NCBI GenBank assembly: GCA_027032075.1
Contig: JALVOC010000183.1
Coordinates: forward strand, 1 to 64,000
DNA from: Chromatiales bacterium
GTDB taxonomy: Bacteria > Pseudomonadota > Gammaproteobacteria > UBA6429 > Thiohalophilaceae
DNA length: 64,000 bases
Reading direction: 5' to 3'
The notes beneath the pieces are model-generated. The model saw nothing but the letters and a program-made list of their open reading frames with translations. It was not told the origin of the DNA and did not search any database. A program made the position numbers and the translations under genes. Below, one piece after another: positions 27,473 to 34,838 of the stretch. The stretch's first letter is position 1. Each line of letters opens with the position of its first letter.

Positions 27473-28951
27473 ATGAGCAACGTCAGCGGTATCATCAAAT
27501 CCATCCAGAACATCATGTGGAAAGACGTCGGTCTTGACGGTGATGCGCAGAGGCTCGGTCAACTGGTCTGGATGTTCTTCCTCAAGATCTTCGACGACCG
27601 CGAGGCAGAGCTGGAACTCATCGAGGACGACTACGAATCACCCATCCCCGGGCACCTGCGCTGGCGCAACTGGGCCGCTGACCCGGAAGGCATGACCGGT
27701 GATGCGCTGGCTGACTTCGTCAACAATCAGCTTTTCCCAGCGCTCAAGGAAAAACTGCCAGCGCATGGACCACAGGGAGCACGCGCCCAGGTGGTGCGCA
27801 GCGTATTCGAGGATGCCTACAACTACATGAAATCCGGCACCCTCATGCGCCAGGTGATCAACAAGATCAACGAGATCAACTTCAACAACACCGAGGACCG
27901 CCACACCTTCGGCAGCATCTACGAACAGATCCTCAAGGACCTGCAAAGCGCCGGCAATGCAGGCGAGTTCTACACCCCCCGTGCCGTCACCCGCTTCATC
28001 GTCAACCGGGTGGACCCGAAACTGAAGGAAACCGTGCTCGACCCCGCCTGCGGCACCGGCGGTTTCCTCACCTGCACCATCGACCACAAGCGCGACCGGT
28101 ACGTGAAGACCCGCAAGCAGGAGGAAACCCTGCAGAAAACCATCTTCGGCGTGGAGAAAAAGGCGCTGCCGCACATGCTGGCGGTGACCAACATGATCCT
28201 GCACGGCATCGACGTGCCCACCAACATCTGCCACGACAACACCCTGAGCCGCCCCTACAAGGACTACGGCGAAAAGGACCGGAAAGACGTCATCATCACC
28301 AATCCCCCCTTCGGCGGCATGGAAGAGGACGGCATCGAAAACAACTTTCCTGCCCATTTTCGCACCCGCGAGACCGCCGACCTGTTCATGGCGCTGATTA
28401 TCAAGTTGCTGAAGAAAAACGGCCGTGCCGCCGTGGTGCTGCCCGACGGATTCCTGTTCGGCGAGGGTATGAAGACCCGCCTCAAGCAAACCCTGCTGGA
28501 AGAATGCAACCTGCACACCATCGTCCGCCTGCCCAACGGCGTGTTCAACCCCTATACCGGCATCAAGACCAACCTGCTCTTCTTCACCAAGGGCCGGCCC
28601 ACCGAAACCGTCTGGTACTACGAACACCCCTACCCGCCCGGCTACAAGAGCTACAGCAAGACCAAACCCATGCGCTTCGAGGAATTCCAGGCCGAGATCG
28701 ACTGGTGGGGCGACGAGGCCGACGACTTCAAGGCCCGCAAGGAAACCGAACACGCCTGGCCCGTCAGCCGTGAGGAGATCGAGGCCCGCAACTACAATCT
28801 CGACATCAAGAACCCCCACGTCGGCGAACAGATCGATCACGACCCGGACGAGTTGCTGCAACAGTACGCAGAACAGCAACGGGAAATCAGCGAACTGCGC
28901 CAGCAGCTCAAAAACATCCTCGACCAGGCATTAAGCGAAAGCCGCGCATGA
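27473..28951 (+). CDS. hsdM: Type I DNA methyltransferase subunit (HsdM)
   Basis: N6-adenine methyltransferase subunit; with HsdS it methylates the recognition site and is required for HsdR cutting. The N-terminal HsdM helical domain (about 1-140) is followed by the Rossmann methyltransferase. The SAM-binding motif I is DPACGTGGF near residue 190 and the catalytic motif IV is NPPFGG near 277. The 492-residue length is normal. The stop codon overlaps the hsdS start in ATGA, so the two subunits are translationally coupled. Confidence 0.97.
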   Translation: MSNVSGIIKSIQNIMWKDVGLDGDAQRLGQLVWMFFLKIFDDREAELELIEDDYESPIPGHLRWRNWAADPEGMTGDALADFVNNQLFPALKEKLPAHGPQGARAQVVRSVFEDAYNYMKSGTLMRQVINKINEINFNNTEDRHTFGSIYEQILKDLQSAGNAGEFYTPRAVTRFIVNRVDPKLKETVLDPACGTGGFLTCTIDHKRDRYVKTRKQEETLQKTIFGVEKKALPHMLAVTNMILHGIDVPTNICHDNTLSRPYKDYGEKDRKDVIITNPPFGGMEEDGIENNFPAHFRTRETADLFMALIIKLLKKNGRAAVVLPDGFLFGEGMKTRLKQTLLEECNLHTIVRLPNGVFNPYTGIKTNLLFFTKGRPTETVWYYEHPYPPGYKSYSKTKPMRFEEFQAEIDWWGDEADDFKARKETEHAWPVSREEIEARNYNLDIKNPHVGEQIDHDPDELLQQYAEQQREISELRQQLKNILDQALSESRA

Positions 28952-30780
28952 ATAAACAACAGAACACACGGCTTGCCGAGCAGAGCGCTACCTATGCGCC
29001 AGAGACCGTCATCGAGCAAACACCCGGCGGCCGAGGCCACAATCCTGCCGTTGAATATCTCGATATCTGGAGCAGCGCCTGGCTTAAAAAGTCGGCAAGC
29101 GGACGCGGCAGCAATGGCAAGCTCACTCCCTATGGTATCCAGAAACTGCGAGAACTGATCCTGGAACTGGCTGTGCGCGGGCGGCTGGTGCCGCAAAATC
29201 CGGAAGATGAACCCGCCAGCGTGCTGCTGGAAAAAATCGCCGAGGGAAAGGCGCGGCTGGTGAAGGAAGGAAAGATCAAGAAGCAGCCGAGCTTGCCGGT
29301 GATAGAAGATCAAGATAGACCTAATAGCCTGCCCGATGGATGGGAATCGGCGCGTTTGGGTAACATTGTTCGAGTGCTAAACGGTCGCGCATACAAGAAG
29401 CACGAGATGTTGACGGAAGGGACTCCTTTGTTGAGAGTAGGTAACCTCTTTACGTCCAACGAGTGGTATTACTCAAATCTCGAACTTGAGCCGGATAAAT
29501 ATATAGATAATGGCGATCTAATTTATGCGTGGTCTGCCTCCTTCGGACCATTTATTTGGGAGGGTGGTAGAGTGATCTACCATTATCATATTTGGAAGCT
29601 GGATTTTTTTGATGAGTCGAGTTTTGACAAGCGATTTTTGTATCGTTACCTAGAGGCAGAAACCGACCGTATTAAGGCATCTGGTAGTGGCATAGCCATG
29701 ATTCATATGACTAAGGACCGGATGGAAAAATTGGTCATTCCAATTCCACCCCTCGCCGAACAACGCCGCATCGTCGCCAAGGTCGATGAACTCATGGCCC
29801 TCTGCGACCGGCTGGAGCAGGAGCAGACCGACAGCCTCCAGGCCCACCAGACCCTGGTCGAAACCCTGCTGCGCACTCTCGTCGAAGCGCCTGATGCCAA
29901 AAGCGCCCAACAAGCCTGGCAACGCATCGCCCATCACTTCGACCTCCTCTTCACCACCGAAGAATCTATCGACCAGCTCAAACAAACCATCCTCCAACTC
30001 GCCGTCATGGGCAAACTCGTCCCCCAGGATCCCAACGACGAACCTGCCAGCGTGCTGCTGGAAAAAATCGCCGACGAAAAGGCGCGGTTGGTGAAGGAAG
30101 GGAAGATCAAGAAGCAAAAGAAACTGCCGGAAATTGCCGAGAATGAAAAGCCTTTTGAACTGCCGGTTGGATGGGAATGGGCATTTATACCACAAGTCGT
30201 GACTAACGATAAATATTCAATCAAAAGAGGCCCATTTGGCAGTACCATAAAAAAAGATTATTTCGTGCCGAGTGGATACAAAGTATATGAACAGCAAAAT
30301 GCTATTAAGGATGATTTCTCACTTGGGCAATATTATATAAATAATGATAAGTTTAATGAGTTAAAGGCATTTGAAGTTAGGCCAAACGACATAATTATTA
30401 GCTGCTCTGGTACCGTTGGTAAGGTTGCTATAGCACCCTCATGGATGGAGGCTGGAATTATTAACCAAGCTCTTTTGAAGCTTTCCCTGAATGAGAATGC
30501 ATTAACGAATAGGTATTTTAAAATATTGTTTCCCGCATTTTATATGAAGACGGAAACCCTCTCAGAGCTACAGGGTACTGCTCAAAAAAACATGGTTTCC
30601 GTTGCGACTTTAAAGGAGGAGCCTTTTCCGCTTCCACCCCTCGCCGAACAACACCGCATCGTCGCCAAGGTCGATGAACTCATGGCCCTCTGCGACGCCC
30701 TCAAGGCCCGCATCCAGGACGCCCAGACCACACAGCTCCATCTTGCCGACGCCGTGGCTACTGAGGCGGTAGAATGCTGA
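28948..30780 (+). CDS. hsdS: Type I specificity subunit (HsdS) with two target recognition domains
   Basis: Defines the bipartite DNA target. Order: N-terminal region with a conserved block (ILELAVRGRLVPQNP, about 71-85), TRD1 (about 115-265), central conserved coil starting PPLAEQRRIVAKVDELMALC, a second LVPQDPNDEPASVLLEKIA block, TRD2 (about 400-560), and a distal PPLAEQHRIVAKVDELMALC coil. The two halves are near-identical at DNA level only in the conserved arms (29215-29285 versus 30046-30116; 29744-29808 versus 30632-30696). TRD2 DNA is strikingly AT-rich against the GC-rich arms, which points to domain exchange. The first 50 residues are an extension I do not recognise. It overlaps hsdM by four bases. 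Confidence 0.95.
   Translation: MNKQQNTRLAEQSATYAPETVIEQTPGGRGHNPAVEYLDIWSSAWLKKSASGRGSNGKLTPYGIQKLRELILELAVRGRLVPQNPEDEPASVLLEKIAEGKARLVKEGKIKKQPSLPVIEDQDRPNSLPDGWESARLGNIVRVLNGRAYKKHEMLTEGTPLLRVGNLFTSNEWYYSNLELEPDKYIDNGDLIYAWSASFGPFIWEGGRVIYHYHIWKLDFFDESSFDKRFLYRYLEAETDRIKASGSGIAMIHMTKDRMEKLVIPIPPLAEQRRIVAKVDELMALCDRLEQEQTDSLQAHQTLVETLLRTLVEAPDAKSAQQAWQRIAHHFDLLFTTEESIDQLKQTILQLAVMGKLVPQDPNDEPASVLLEKIADEKARLVKEGKIKKQKKLPEIAENEKPFELPVGWEWAFIPQVVTNDKYSIKRGPFGSTIKKDYFVPSGYKVYEQQNAIKDDFSLGQYYINNDKFNELKAFEVRPNDIIISCSGTVGKVAIAPSWMEAGIINQALLKLSLNENALTNRYFKILFPAFYMKTETLSELQGTAQKNMVSVATLKEEPFPLPPLAEQHRIVAKVDELMALCDALKARIQDAQTTQLHLADAVATEAVEC
29215..29285 (+). repeat. Direct repeat inside hsdS (arm A, copy 1)
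   Basis: 71 bases that recur at 30046-30116 with four substitutions. They code for the conserved ASVLLEKIA...VKEGKIKK segment just before each TRD. Confidence 0.9.
29744..29808 (+). repeat. Direct repeat inside hsdS (arm B, copy 1)
   Basis: 65 bases that recur at 30632-30696 with a single substitution. They code for the conserved PPLAEQ...DELMALCD segment just after each TRD. Confidence 0.92.
30046..30116 (+). repeat. Direct repeat inside hsdS (arm A, copy 2)
   Basis: Partner of 29215-29285. With arm B it brackets the second, AT-rich TRD. Confidence 0.9.
30632..30696 (+). repeat. Direct repeat inside hsdS (arm B, copy 2)
   Basis: Partner of 29744-29808, one mismatch in 65 bases. Recombination between copies could delete or swap a recognition domain. 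Confidence 0.92.
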
Positions 30781-30800
30781 ATATCGGGTGACGGACGTCA

Positions 30801-30986
30801 ATGGAATTGAAATACGTCTATATCACGGGCTACAAGAACTTGGTGGACACCCGGCTTGAGTTTCGGAGTACCCAAACTCCGATCACCATCATTGTAAACG
30901 ATGGGTTAGGGGCAGAGAAATGGGAATGGCGCGTGCAATGGGTAGAGGGCAATAGGCAATTTCATTTATTTTGCGGACAAAGCTGA
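30801..30986 (+). pseudogene. Fragment of an AAA-ATPase-like gene
   Basis: The ATG at 30801 opens with MELKYVYITGYKNLVDTRLE followed by FRSTQTPITIIVNDGLG. This is the usual N-terminal layout of AAA-type ATPases found in R-M islands (beta strand, KNL turn, strand, then the region where a NG-G-GKS loop should appear). After about 37 residues the similarity stops and the frame runs through unrelated sequence to a stop at 30986. No Walker A is present. I read it as the stub of an ATPase gene, truncated by deletion between hsdS and the next cassette. Confidence 0.5.
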
Positions 30987-31083
30987 ATCGATGTATGCGT
31001 AACCCATTGAATATACAAGAAATCACTCACGTACTCATTGTGGTTAAGGGGCTGGTGTTGAATTAGCCATGATATATATATAG

Positions 31084-31097
31084 AATCTAAATAGATT
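31084..31097. promoter_or_regulatory. Palindromic operator-like site before the RHH gene
   Basis: AATCTA-AA-TAGATT is a perfect 6+2+6 inverted repeat, 35 bases before the RHH start in an AT-rich stretch (TATATATAGAATC...TGTAAATA). It is a natural candidate for autoregulation by the ribbon-helix-helix protein encoded next. Confidence 0.5.
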
Positions 31098-31132
31098 GTA
31101 AATAGACCACGCATGTGGACTGGGATTCGGCC

Positions 31133-31351
31133 ATGGCCCGCCGGAATGGCGTAAAAACTGCGAAACTTCAGCTGACCGTAGATGAAACCACGATACGGGT
31201 TCTGGAAGATATGGTTGGCTTGGGTATCCACGGGGCCAACAAAGCTGAAGTTGGATCCTGGATCGTCCGGACCTGGATCTGGGAAAATCAGGAACAGCTT
31301 TGTATGAACGGAATCGAGTTAAAGAAGAAGCACATCGATGGAGCCGAATAA
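31133..31351 (+). CDS. Small ribbon-helix-helix-like protein (72 aa)
   Basis: First gene of a four-gene overlapping cassette. KTAKLQLTVDETTIRVLEDM gives a beta strand followed by two helices, as in CopG/Arc-type DNA-binding proteins; the second half (SWIVRTWIWENQEQL) is helical and Trp-rich. ATG 31133 follows GGGA by about eight bases; a GTG at 31115 would add six residues. The stop overlaps the next start by one base (TAATG). It may be the repressor of the cassette acting on the palindrome upstream. The family assignment is by pattern only. Confidence 0.65.
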   Translation: MARRNGVKTAKLQLTVDETTIRVLEDMVGLGIHGANKAEVGSWIVRTWIWENQEQLCMNGIELKKKHIDGAE

Positions 31352-32094
31352 TGATTGAGAAGAGGCACGTGGGCCATGCTCCAATCAAAGAAGCACTGAT
31401 CGATATTCAAGTTACTTTCCCGGAGAAAGTTACCGTTGAGGCGTTAAATTCACAGTATGATGTGCAGATAGCCGATCAGTATCCCAAGCATGAAACTCTA
31501 CAGAGAAGTGAGTTCGGGATACACAACGAAGATGGCAAGCCTCCAACGGTTACTATTGGGCAAAGCATTGTCGGGTATCGTTTCACTTCTGAAGATGGTC
31601 AGCGAGTTGTTCAGTTCCGGATTGACGGTTTTACATTCAGCAGGTTGGAACCATATGATACATGGGAAGAAATGCGTGATGAGGCTGCTAGGCTCTGGGA
31701 TGTTTATTTGAAAGCTGCCTCACCTGATTCTGTGACACGTGTAGGAACGCGATATATCAATATGTTGAAACTTCCACTGCCGGTGGATCTCAAAGATTAT
31801 TTGACGGCCCCACCGGCTATTCCACCAGGCCTGAACCAGGAGCTGGGGAGTTTCCTAACCAGAATCCAGATTCGTGATCCTGACATCGGAGCTAAGGGTT
31901 TTCTGACGCAGGCATTGGAAGGGGTTCATGATAATTACGCGCCGATTGTTTTAGACATTGACGTATTTATGGCGCACCAATTTGATGATCCCCATGAAGA
32001 AACGGTTTGGCAGTGTTTGGAACAGCTAAGGCATTTTAAGAACGAAGTATTTTTCGAAAGTATCACAGAGAAAACAACGGAGCTTTGTAAATGA
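31351..32094 (+). CDS. TIGR04255 family protein
   Basis: A 247-residue cytoplasmic protein. HAPIKEALIDIQVTFPE near the start (the A-I-x-E-A-x-I/V-D pattern), the central TIGQSIVGYRFTSEDG... FRIDGFTFSRLEPY segment, TRVGTRYINMLKLP and a late LDIDVF match TIGR04255, a sporadically distributed family of about 250 residues with no assigned function that I know of. There are no catalytic motifs or membrane segments. It overlaps the RHH stop by one base and the next start by four (ATGA), so expression is coupled. GC is visibly lower than in the core genes, which fits horizontal transfer. Confidence 0.8.
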   Translation: MIEKRHVGHAPIKEALIDIQVTFPEKVTVEALNSQYDVQIADQYPKHETLQRSEFGIHNEDGKPPTVTIGQSIVGYRFTSEDGQRVVQFRIDGFTFSRLEPYDTWEEMRDEAARLWDVYLKAASPDSVTRVGTRYINMLKLPLPVDLKDYLTAPPAIPPGLNQELGSFLTRIQIRDPDIGAKGFLTQALEGVHDNYAPIVLDIDVFMAHQFDDPHEETVWQCLEQLRHFKNEVFFESITEKTTELCK

Positions 32095-32615
32095 CAGCCA
32101 TAGCAATCATGGGAAGAGCGACTGCGTTCCCCTCTTTCTATAGTACGGGGACAAGTGAGGCATCCAAGGAGTTACAGCGTTTAGTTGAGGATACGGCCGA
32201 AAATCTGCGCAAAGCAGTAACATGGGATCATTTAAGCCAGGTTACCATCGAATTAAAGGAAATCTACCAGCATTGCTCTGAACCTGATTGGAATGGATAT
32301 GGTGCGAGTCCGATTTCTCAGGAAACATATGATGAAGCCGTTCGTTTTCTCAACGCATTGCCTTCCTGGTTGCCTGCACCAGAAATCGTACCAGAGCCTA
32401 ACGGCGATATTGGTTTTGAATGGAACTGTGGTAAAAACCGCATGCTTGTGGCAAGTGTGGACGGGACAAACCGTATAAGCTACGCGGGCTTACTTGGTAA
32501 AGGGAACAAGGCTCATGGGACTGAGGTGTTCGATGGTTCAATTCCTCAAACGCTTATTGACCATATTTCAAGGATCTGTCCGAGGGAAATTGCTGCAGGA
32601 CAAAGTGCAAGTTAG
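32091..32615 (+). CDS. Uncharacterised cassette protein (174 aa)
   Basis: Third gene of the cassette, starting in the ATGA overlap with the TIGR04255 gene. The middle region EPDWNGYGASPISQETYDEA is distinctive (a W-N/D-G-Y-G-A motif), followed by PAPEIVPEPNGDIGFEW, a pattern of mixed beta strands. No signal peptide, membrane helix or catalytic motif was recognised. I have no function to offer. The tight coupling implies it works with its neighbours. Confidence 0.7.
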   Translation: MTAIAIMGRATAFPSFYSTGTSEASKELQRLVEDTAENLRKAVTWDHLSQVTIELKEIYQHCSEPDWNGYGASPISQETYDEAVRFLNALPSWLPAPEIVPEPNGDIGFEWNCGKNRMLVASVDGTNRISYAGLLGKGNKAHGTEVFDGSIPQTLIDHISRICPREIAAGQSAS

Positions 32616-33003
32616 CGAGCAGATTACGCGCTACATTCTGTCGAAAAGCCACTACAGCAAGGTAAACCAGACCGTGAAATATGCGGCCTACTTGCCCGCG
32701 CCCAATGGCGAAACGTCGGTTTACCGTACTTCCGAACTTGCAGAGGCAGACATCTGGGATATTGGCCAAGAATATGTGGCACAGCCGAGGGAGAAAACAC
32801 TGTATGCGAAGGGATACACAACTGCGTCAGTTATTATAAACACCGGGCTGAGTGTGGTTCCGGAAACTACGCCACACCCTCTACATGCCAATATTTTAAG
32901 TTGGCCATCCGAAAAGCATGAGCAGAAGATGCTAGCACTGGAAATCGCTAACCAAGCAACGCTTTCATTACATCCCAATTTTTCGACTACGGCATCTAGC
33001 TGA
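32605..33003 (+). CDS. Uncharacterised cassette protein (132 aa)
   Basis: Fourth gene of the cassette. GTG 32605 is chosen: it has AGGA at 32597-32600, overlaps the previous gene by 11 bases and begins the recognisable domain. A start at 32494 would put 37 residues inside the upstream gene. The protein reads RYILSKSHYSKVNQTVKYAA, YLPAPNGETSVYRTSEL and ADIWDIGQEYVAQPR. It ends in a helix rich in Ala, and its only His cluster is HPLHAN. The function is unknown. Being paired with the 174-residue and TIGR04255 proteins is the best clue. Confidence 0.65.
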   Translation: MQVSEQITRYILSKSHYSKVNQTVKYAAYLPAPNGETSVYRTSELAEADIWDIGQEYVAQPREKTLYAKGYTTASVIINTGLSVVPETTPHPLHANILSWPSEKHEQKMLALEIANQATLSLHPNFSTTASS

Positions 33004-33321
33004 TATTACCCCGCATGGTGGTATCAATAATTCTGCGGTACACCCCGCTACACCGCACAGTCCCCCCTCCCTGCACCAACCTGACCTAACCTATTGAATC
33101 AATAAAATAATCCCTGGCTGTACCGAATACCCCCTGTTCCAGAATAATCAGTAAGTTATTGATTTTACAGGCCCTGAAGATCCCCGTATCGGCAGTTCGA
33201 TTGTTCGACGCGTCCTTGCGCCTCACCCTTTCGGGGCTGCGTGAAGCGCGTTCAAAATCACTCCCAGCGACTTTGTCTGTCCCTAGCCAATAAATACAAC
33301 AATGAAATTAGCATTATAGAG
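33004..33321. other. Non-coding stretch with a tRNA-3'-like fragment
   Basis: No gene was found. An inverted pair AATCAATAA (33097-33105) / TTATTGATT (33158-33166) precedes a block ending CGGCAGTTCGATT (33190-33202), which looks like the T-arm 5' half and T-loop of a tRNA. The expected CTGCC 3' half is missing. Such tRNA-end fragments often mark integrase attachment sites. A GC-rich tail follows. Confidence 0.35.
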
Positions 33322-33349
33322 TTGACGGGTCGGCATCAGGCATTATAAT
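33322..33349 (+). promoter_or_regulatory. Promoter of the HigBA-type operon
   Basis: TTGACG (33322-33327) and TATAAT (33344-33349) with a 16-base spacer form a near-consensus sigma-70 promoter. It is followed at once by a 17-base palindrome and then the toxin gene. Confidence 0.75.
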
Positions 33350-33353
33350 ATCG

Positions 33354-33370
33354 TTTACCAACTTGGTAAA
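33354..33370. promoter_or_regulatory. 17-bp operator palindrome, HigBA type
   Basis: TTTACCAA-C-TTGGTAAA is a perfect 8+1+8 palindrome. It covers the expected transcription start of the promoter at 33322-33349, the classic position for a toxin-antitoxin repressor site. Confidence 0.75.
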
Positions 33371-33388
33371 TAATATGGAATCACCCAG

Positions 33389-33718
33389 TTGGAAATCGAT
33401 ATACCCGATGAAGACCTTCGTGCGCTGTGCGAACAACAACGTCGTGTCGTCAGAACGCTGGGCGCAGCTTGTGCCCGCAAGCTGCGCAGTCGGTTGGCAG
33501 ATTTGCAGGCGGCTGCCCACGTGCGTGAGCTGGTCGCAGGTCGGCCACATCCACTGAAGGGTGATCGCAAGGGGCAATTCGCGCTTGATTTGCACGGCGG
33601 CGTGCGTCTTGTGTTTGAACCCAATCACAATCCTGTACCCCGCTTTCCTAATGGCGGCATCGACTGGGCGCAGGTGACACAGATAACCATCATTTACATA
33701 GGAGACTACCATGACTGA
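33389..33718 (+). CDS. higB: HigB/RelE-family toxin
   Basis: A 109-residue protein beginning EIDIPDEDLRALCEQQRRVV, then RLADLQAAAHVREL, a basic GRPHPLKGDRKGQFALDLHG and ending ITIIYIGDYHD. This is a RelE-superfamily fold like the killer proteins paired with HigA-ImmA antitoxins; such toxins cut mRNA on the ribosome. The start is a TTG with a weak GGAA site, because the only nearby ATG (33375) is out of frame. It overlaps the antitoxin gene by eight bases. Confidence 0.8.
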   Translation: MEIDIPDEDLRALCEQQRRVVRTLGAACARKLRSRLADLQAAAHVRELVAGRPHPLKGDRKGQFALDLHGGVRLVFEPNHNPVPRFPNGGIDWAQVTQITIIYIGDYHD

Positions 33719-34790
33719 ACAGGCACGACTTTTTCAGCCAGACTGGGTCTCCCCACCCGGCGATACCATTGCCGACTTGCTGGAGGAGAAGGGCTGGAGC
33801 CAAGCCGAATTTGCCCAGCGCTGCGGCTATACAACCAAGCATGCCAGTTTGTTGATCAACGGCAAGGCAAGCATCACCGAAGACACTGCGCTCAAACTGG
33901 AAAGGGTTTTGGGCAGCAGCGCCCGCTTCTGGCTGGTGCGCGAAGCCCAGTATCGTGAAACCATCGCACGGCAGCAGGAGTTAAAAAGTCTCGAAGCCGA
34001 AGCGAATTGGCTGAAGCAGCTTCCGCTGGTTGATATGATCAGATTCGGGTGGATAAGGAAATGCAGATCCAAGGGACAACAGGTTGCCGAATGCCTGCAA
34101 TTCTTTGGGGTTTCGTCAGTCGATGTATGGCAAAAACGTTATGCAGAACCATTGGCCGCTTTCAAGGCTTCGAGTAAATTCGACAAAGACGGTGCTGCCG
34201 TGTCGGCCTGGCTGCGACAGGGAGAGCGCGTCGCGTCTGAGATCGCCTGCCAGCCATATGACAAAGCACTATTCAAGCAAGCGTTGGTCGAATTGAGAGC
34301 GCTTACCAACGAGACGGATCCTAAAGTGTTTGTGCCCAAAATGATCACGACTTGCGCCCGTGCCGGGGTGGCCGTCGTGTTTGAGCCCGCGCCGAAAGGT
34401 TGCCCGGTCAGTGGCGCCACCCGGTGGTTATCCGCTGAAAAGGCCCTGCTGATGCTGAGCCTGAGACACAAGACTAATGATCATCTTTGGTTTGCATTTT
34501 TTCATGAAGCCGGACATATCTTGCTTCATGGAAAGAAGATGCTATTTCTTGAAAACATGGGACTGGATGACGAGCACGAGCGACAGGCAGACCAGTTTGC
34601 CAGTGACTTGTTGATTCCGCCGCAGTTTGCCAAGCGACTGCCGTTTCTTGAAAGGACGTATGCAGCCACCAAGGCCTTTGCAGAGGAAATTGGGGTGGCA
34701 CAGGCGATCGTGGTAGGAAGAATGCAAAAGGAAGACTATTTGCCTTGGACCCACTTGAACAAGTGCAAGGTTCACTATCGTTGGGCTTAA
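33711..34790 (+). CDS. higA: HigA-like HTH antitoxin with ImmA/IrrE metallopeptidase domain
   Basis: A 359-residue fusion. Residues 1-80 are a HigA-type HTH (IADLLEEKGWSQAEFAQRCG, then LLINGKASITEDTALKLERVL). Residues about 230-330 are an ImmA/IrrE peptidase with HEAGHILLHG and a downstream RQADQFASDLLIPP helix carrying further zinc ligands. The ribosome site AGGAG is six bases before the ATG. As antitoxin it should bind the palindrome at 33354-33370 through the HTH. The protease domain may couple release of the toxin to a cleavage signal (inference from the family). Confidence 0.85.
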   Translation: MTEQARLFQPDWVSPPGDTIADLLEEKGWSQAEFAQRCGYTTKHASLLINGKASITEDTALKLERVLGSSARFWLVREAQYRETIARQQELKSLEAEANWLKQLPLVDMIRFGWIRKCRSKGQQVAECLQFFGVSSVDVWQKRYAEPLAAFKASSKFDKDGAAVSAWLRQGERVASEIACQPYDKALFKQALVELRALTNETDPKVFVPKMITTCARAGVAVVFEPAPKGCPVSGATRWLSAEKALLMLSLRHKTNDHLWFAFFHEAGHILLHGKKMLFLENMGLDDEHERQADQFASDLLIPPQFAKRLPFLERTYAATKAFAEEIGVAQAIVVGRMQKEDYLPWTHLNKCKVHYRWA

Positions 34791-34838
34791 GTGGCAGGAA
34801 TGTGTTAATTTTAAATTATGCAAAATGAGGCCAGCTCA

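Noticed and set aside
26090-27562. Long minus-strand frame (490 codons) opposite hsdR
   Set aside because: Shadow of hsdR; hydrophobic low-complexity translation without motifs.
27638-28879. Minus-strand frame (413 codons) opposite hsdM
   Set aside because: Shadow of hsdM; Val/Gly-rich translation with no domain or ribosome site.
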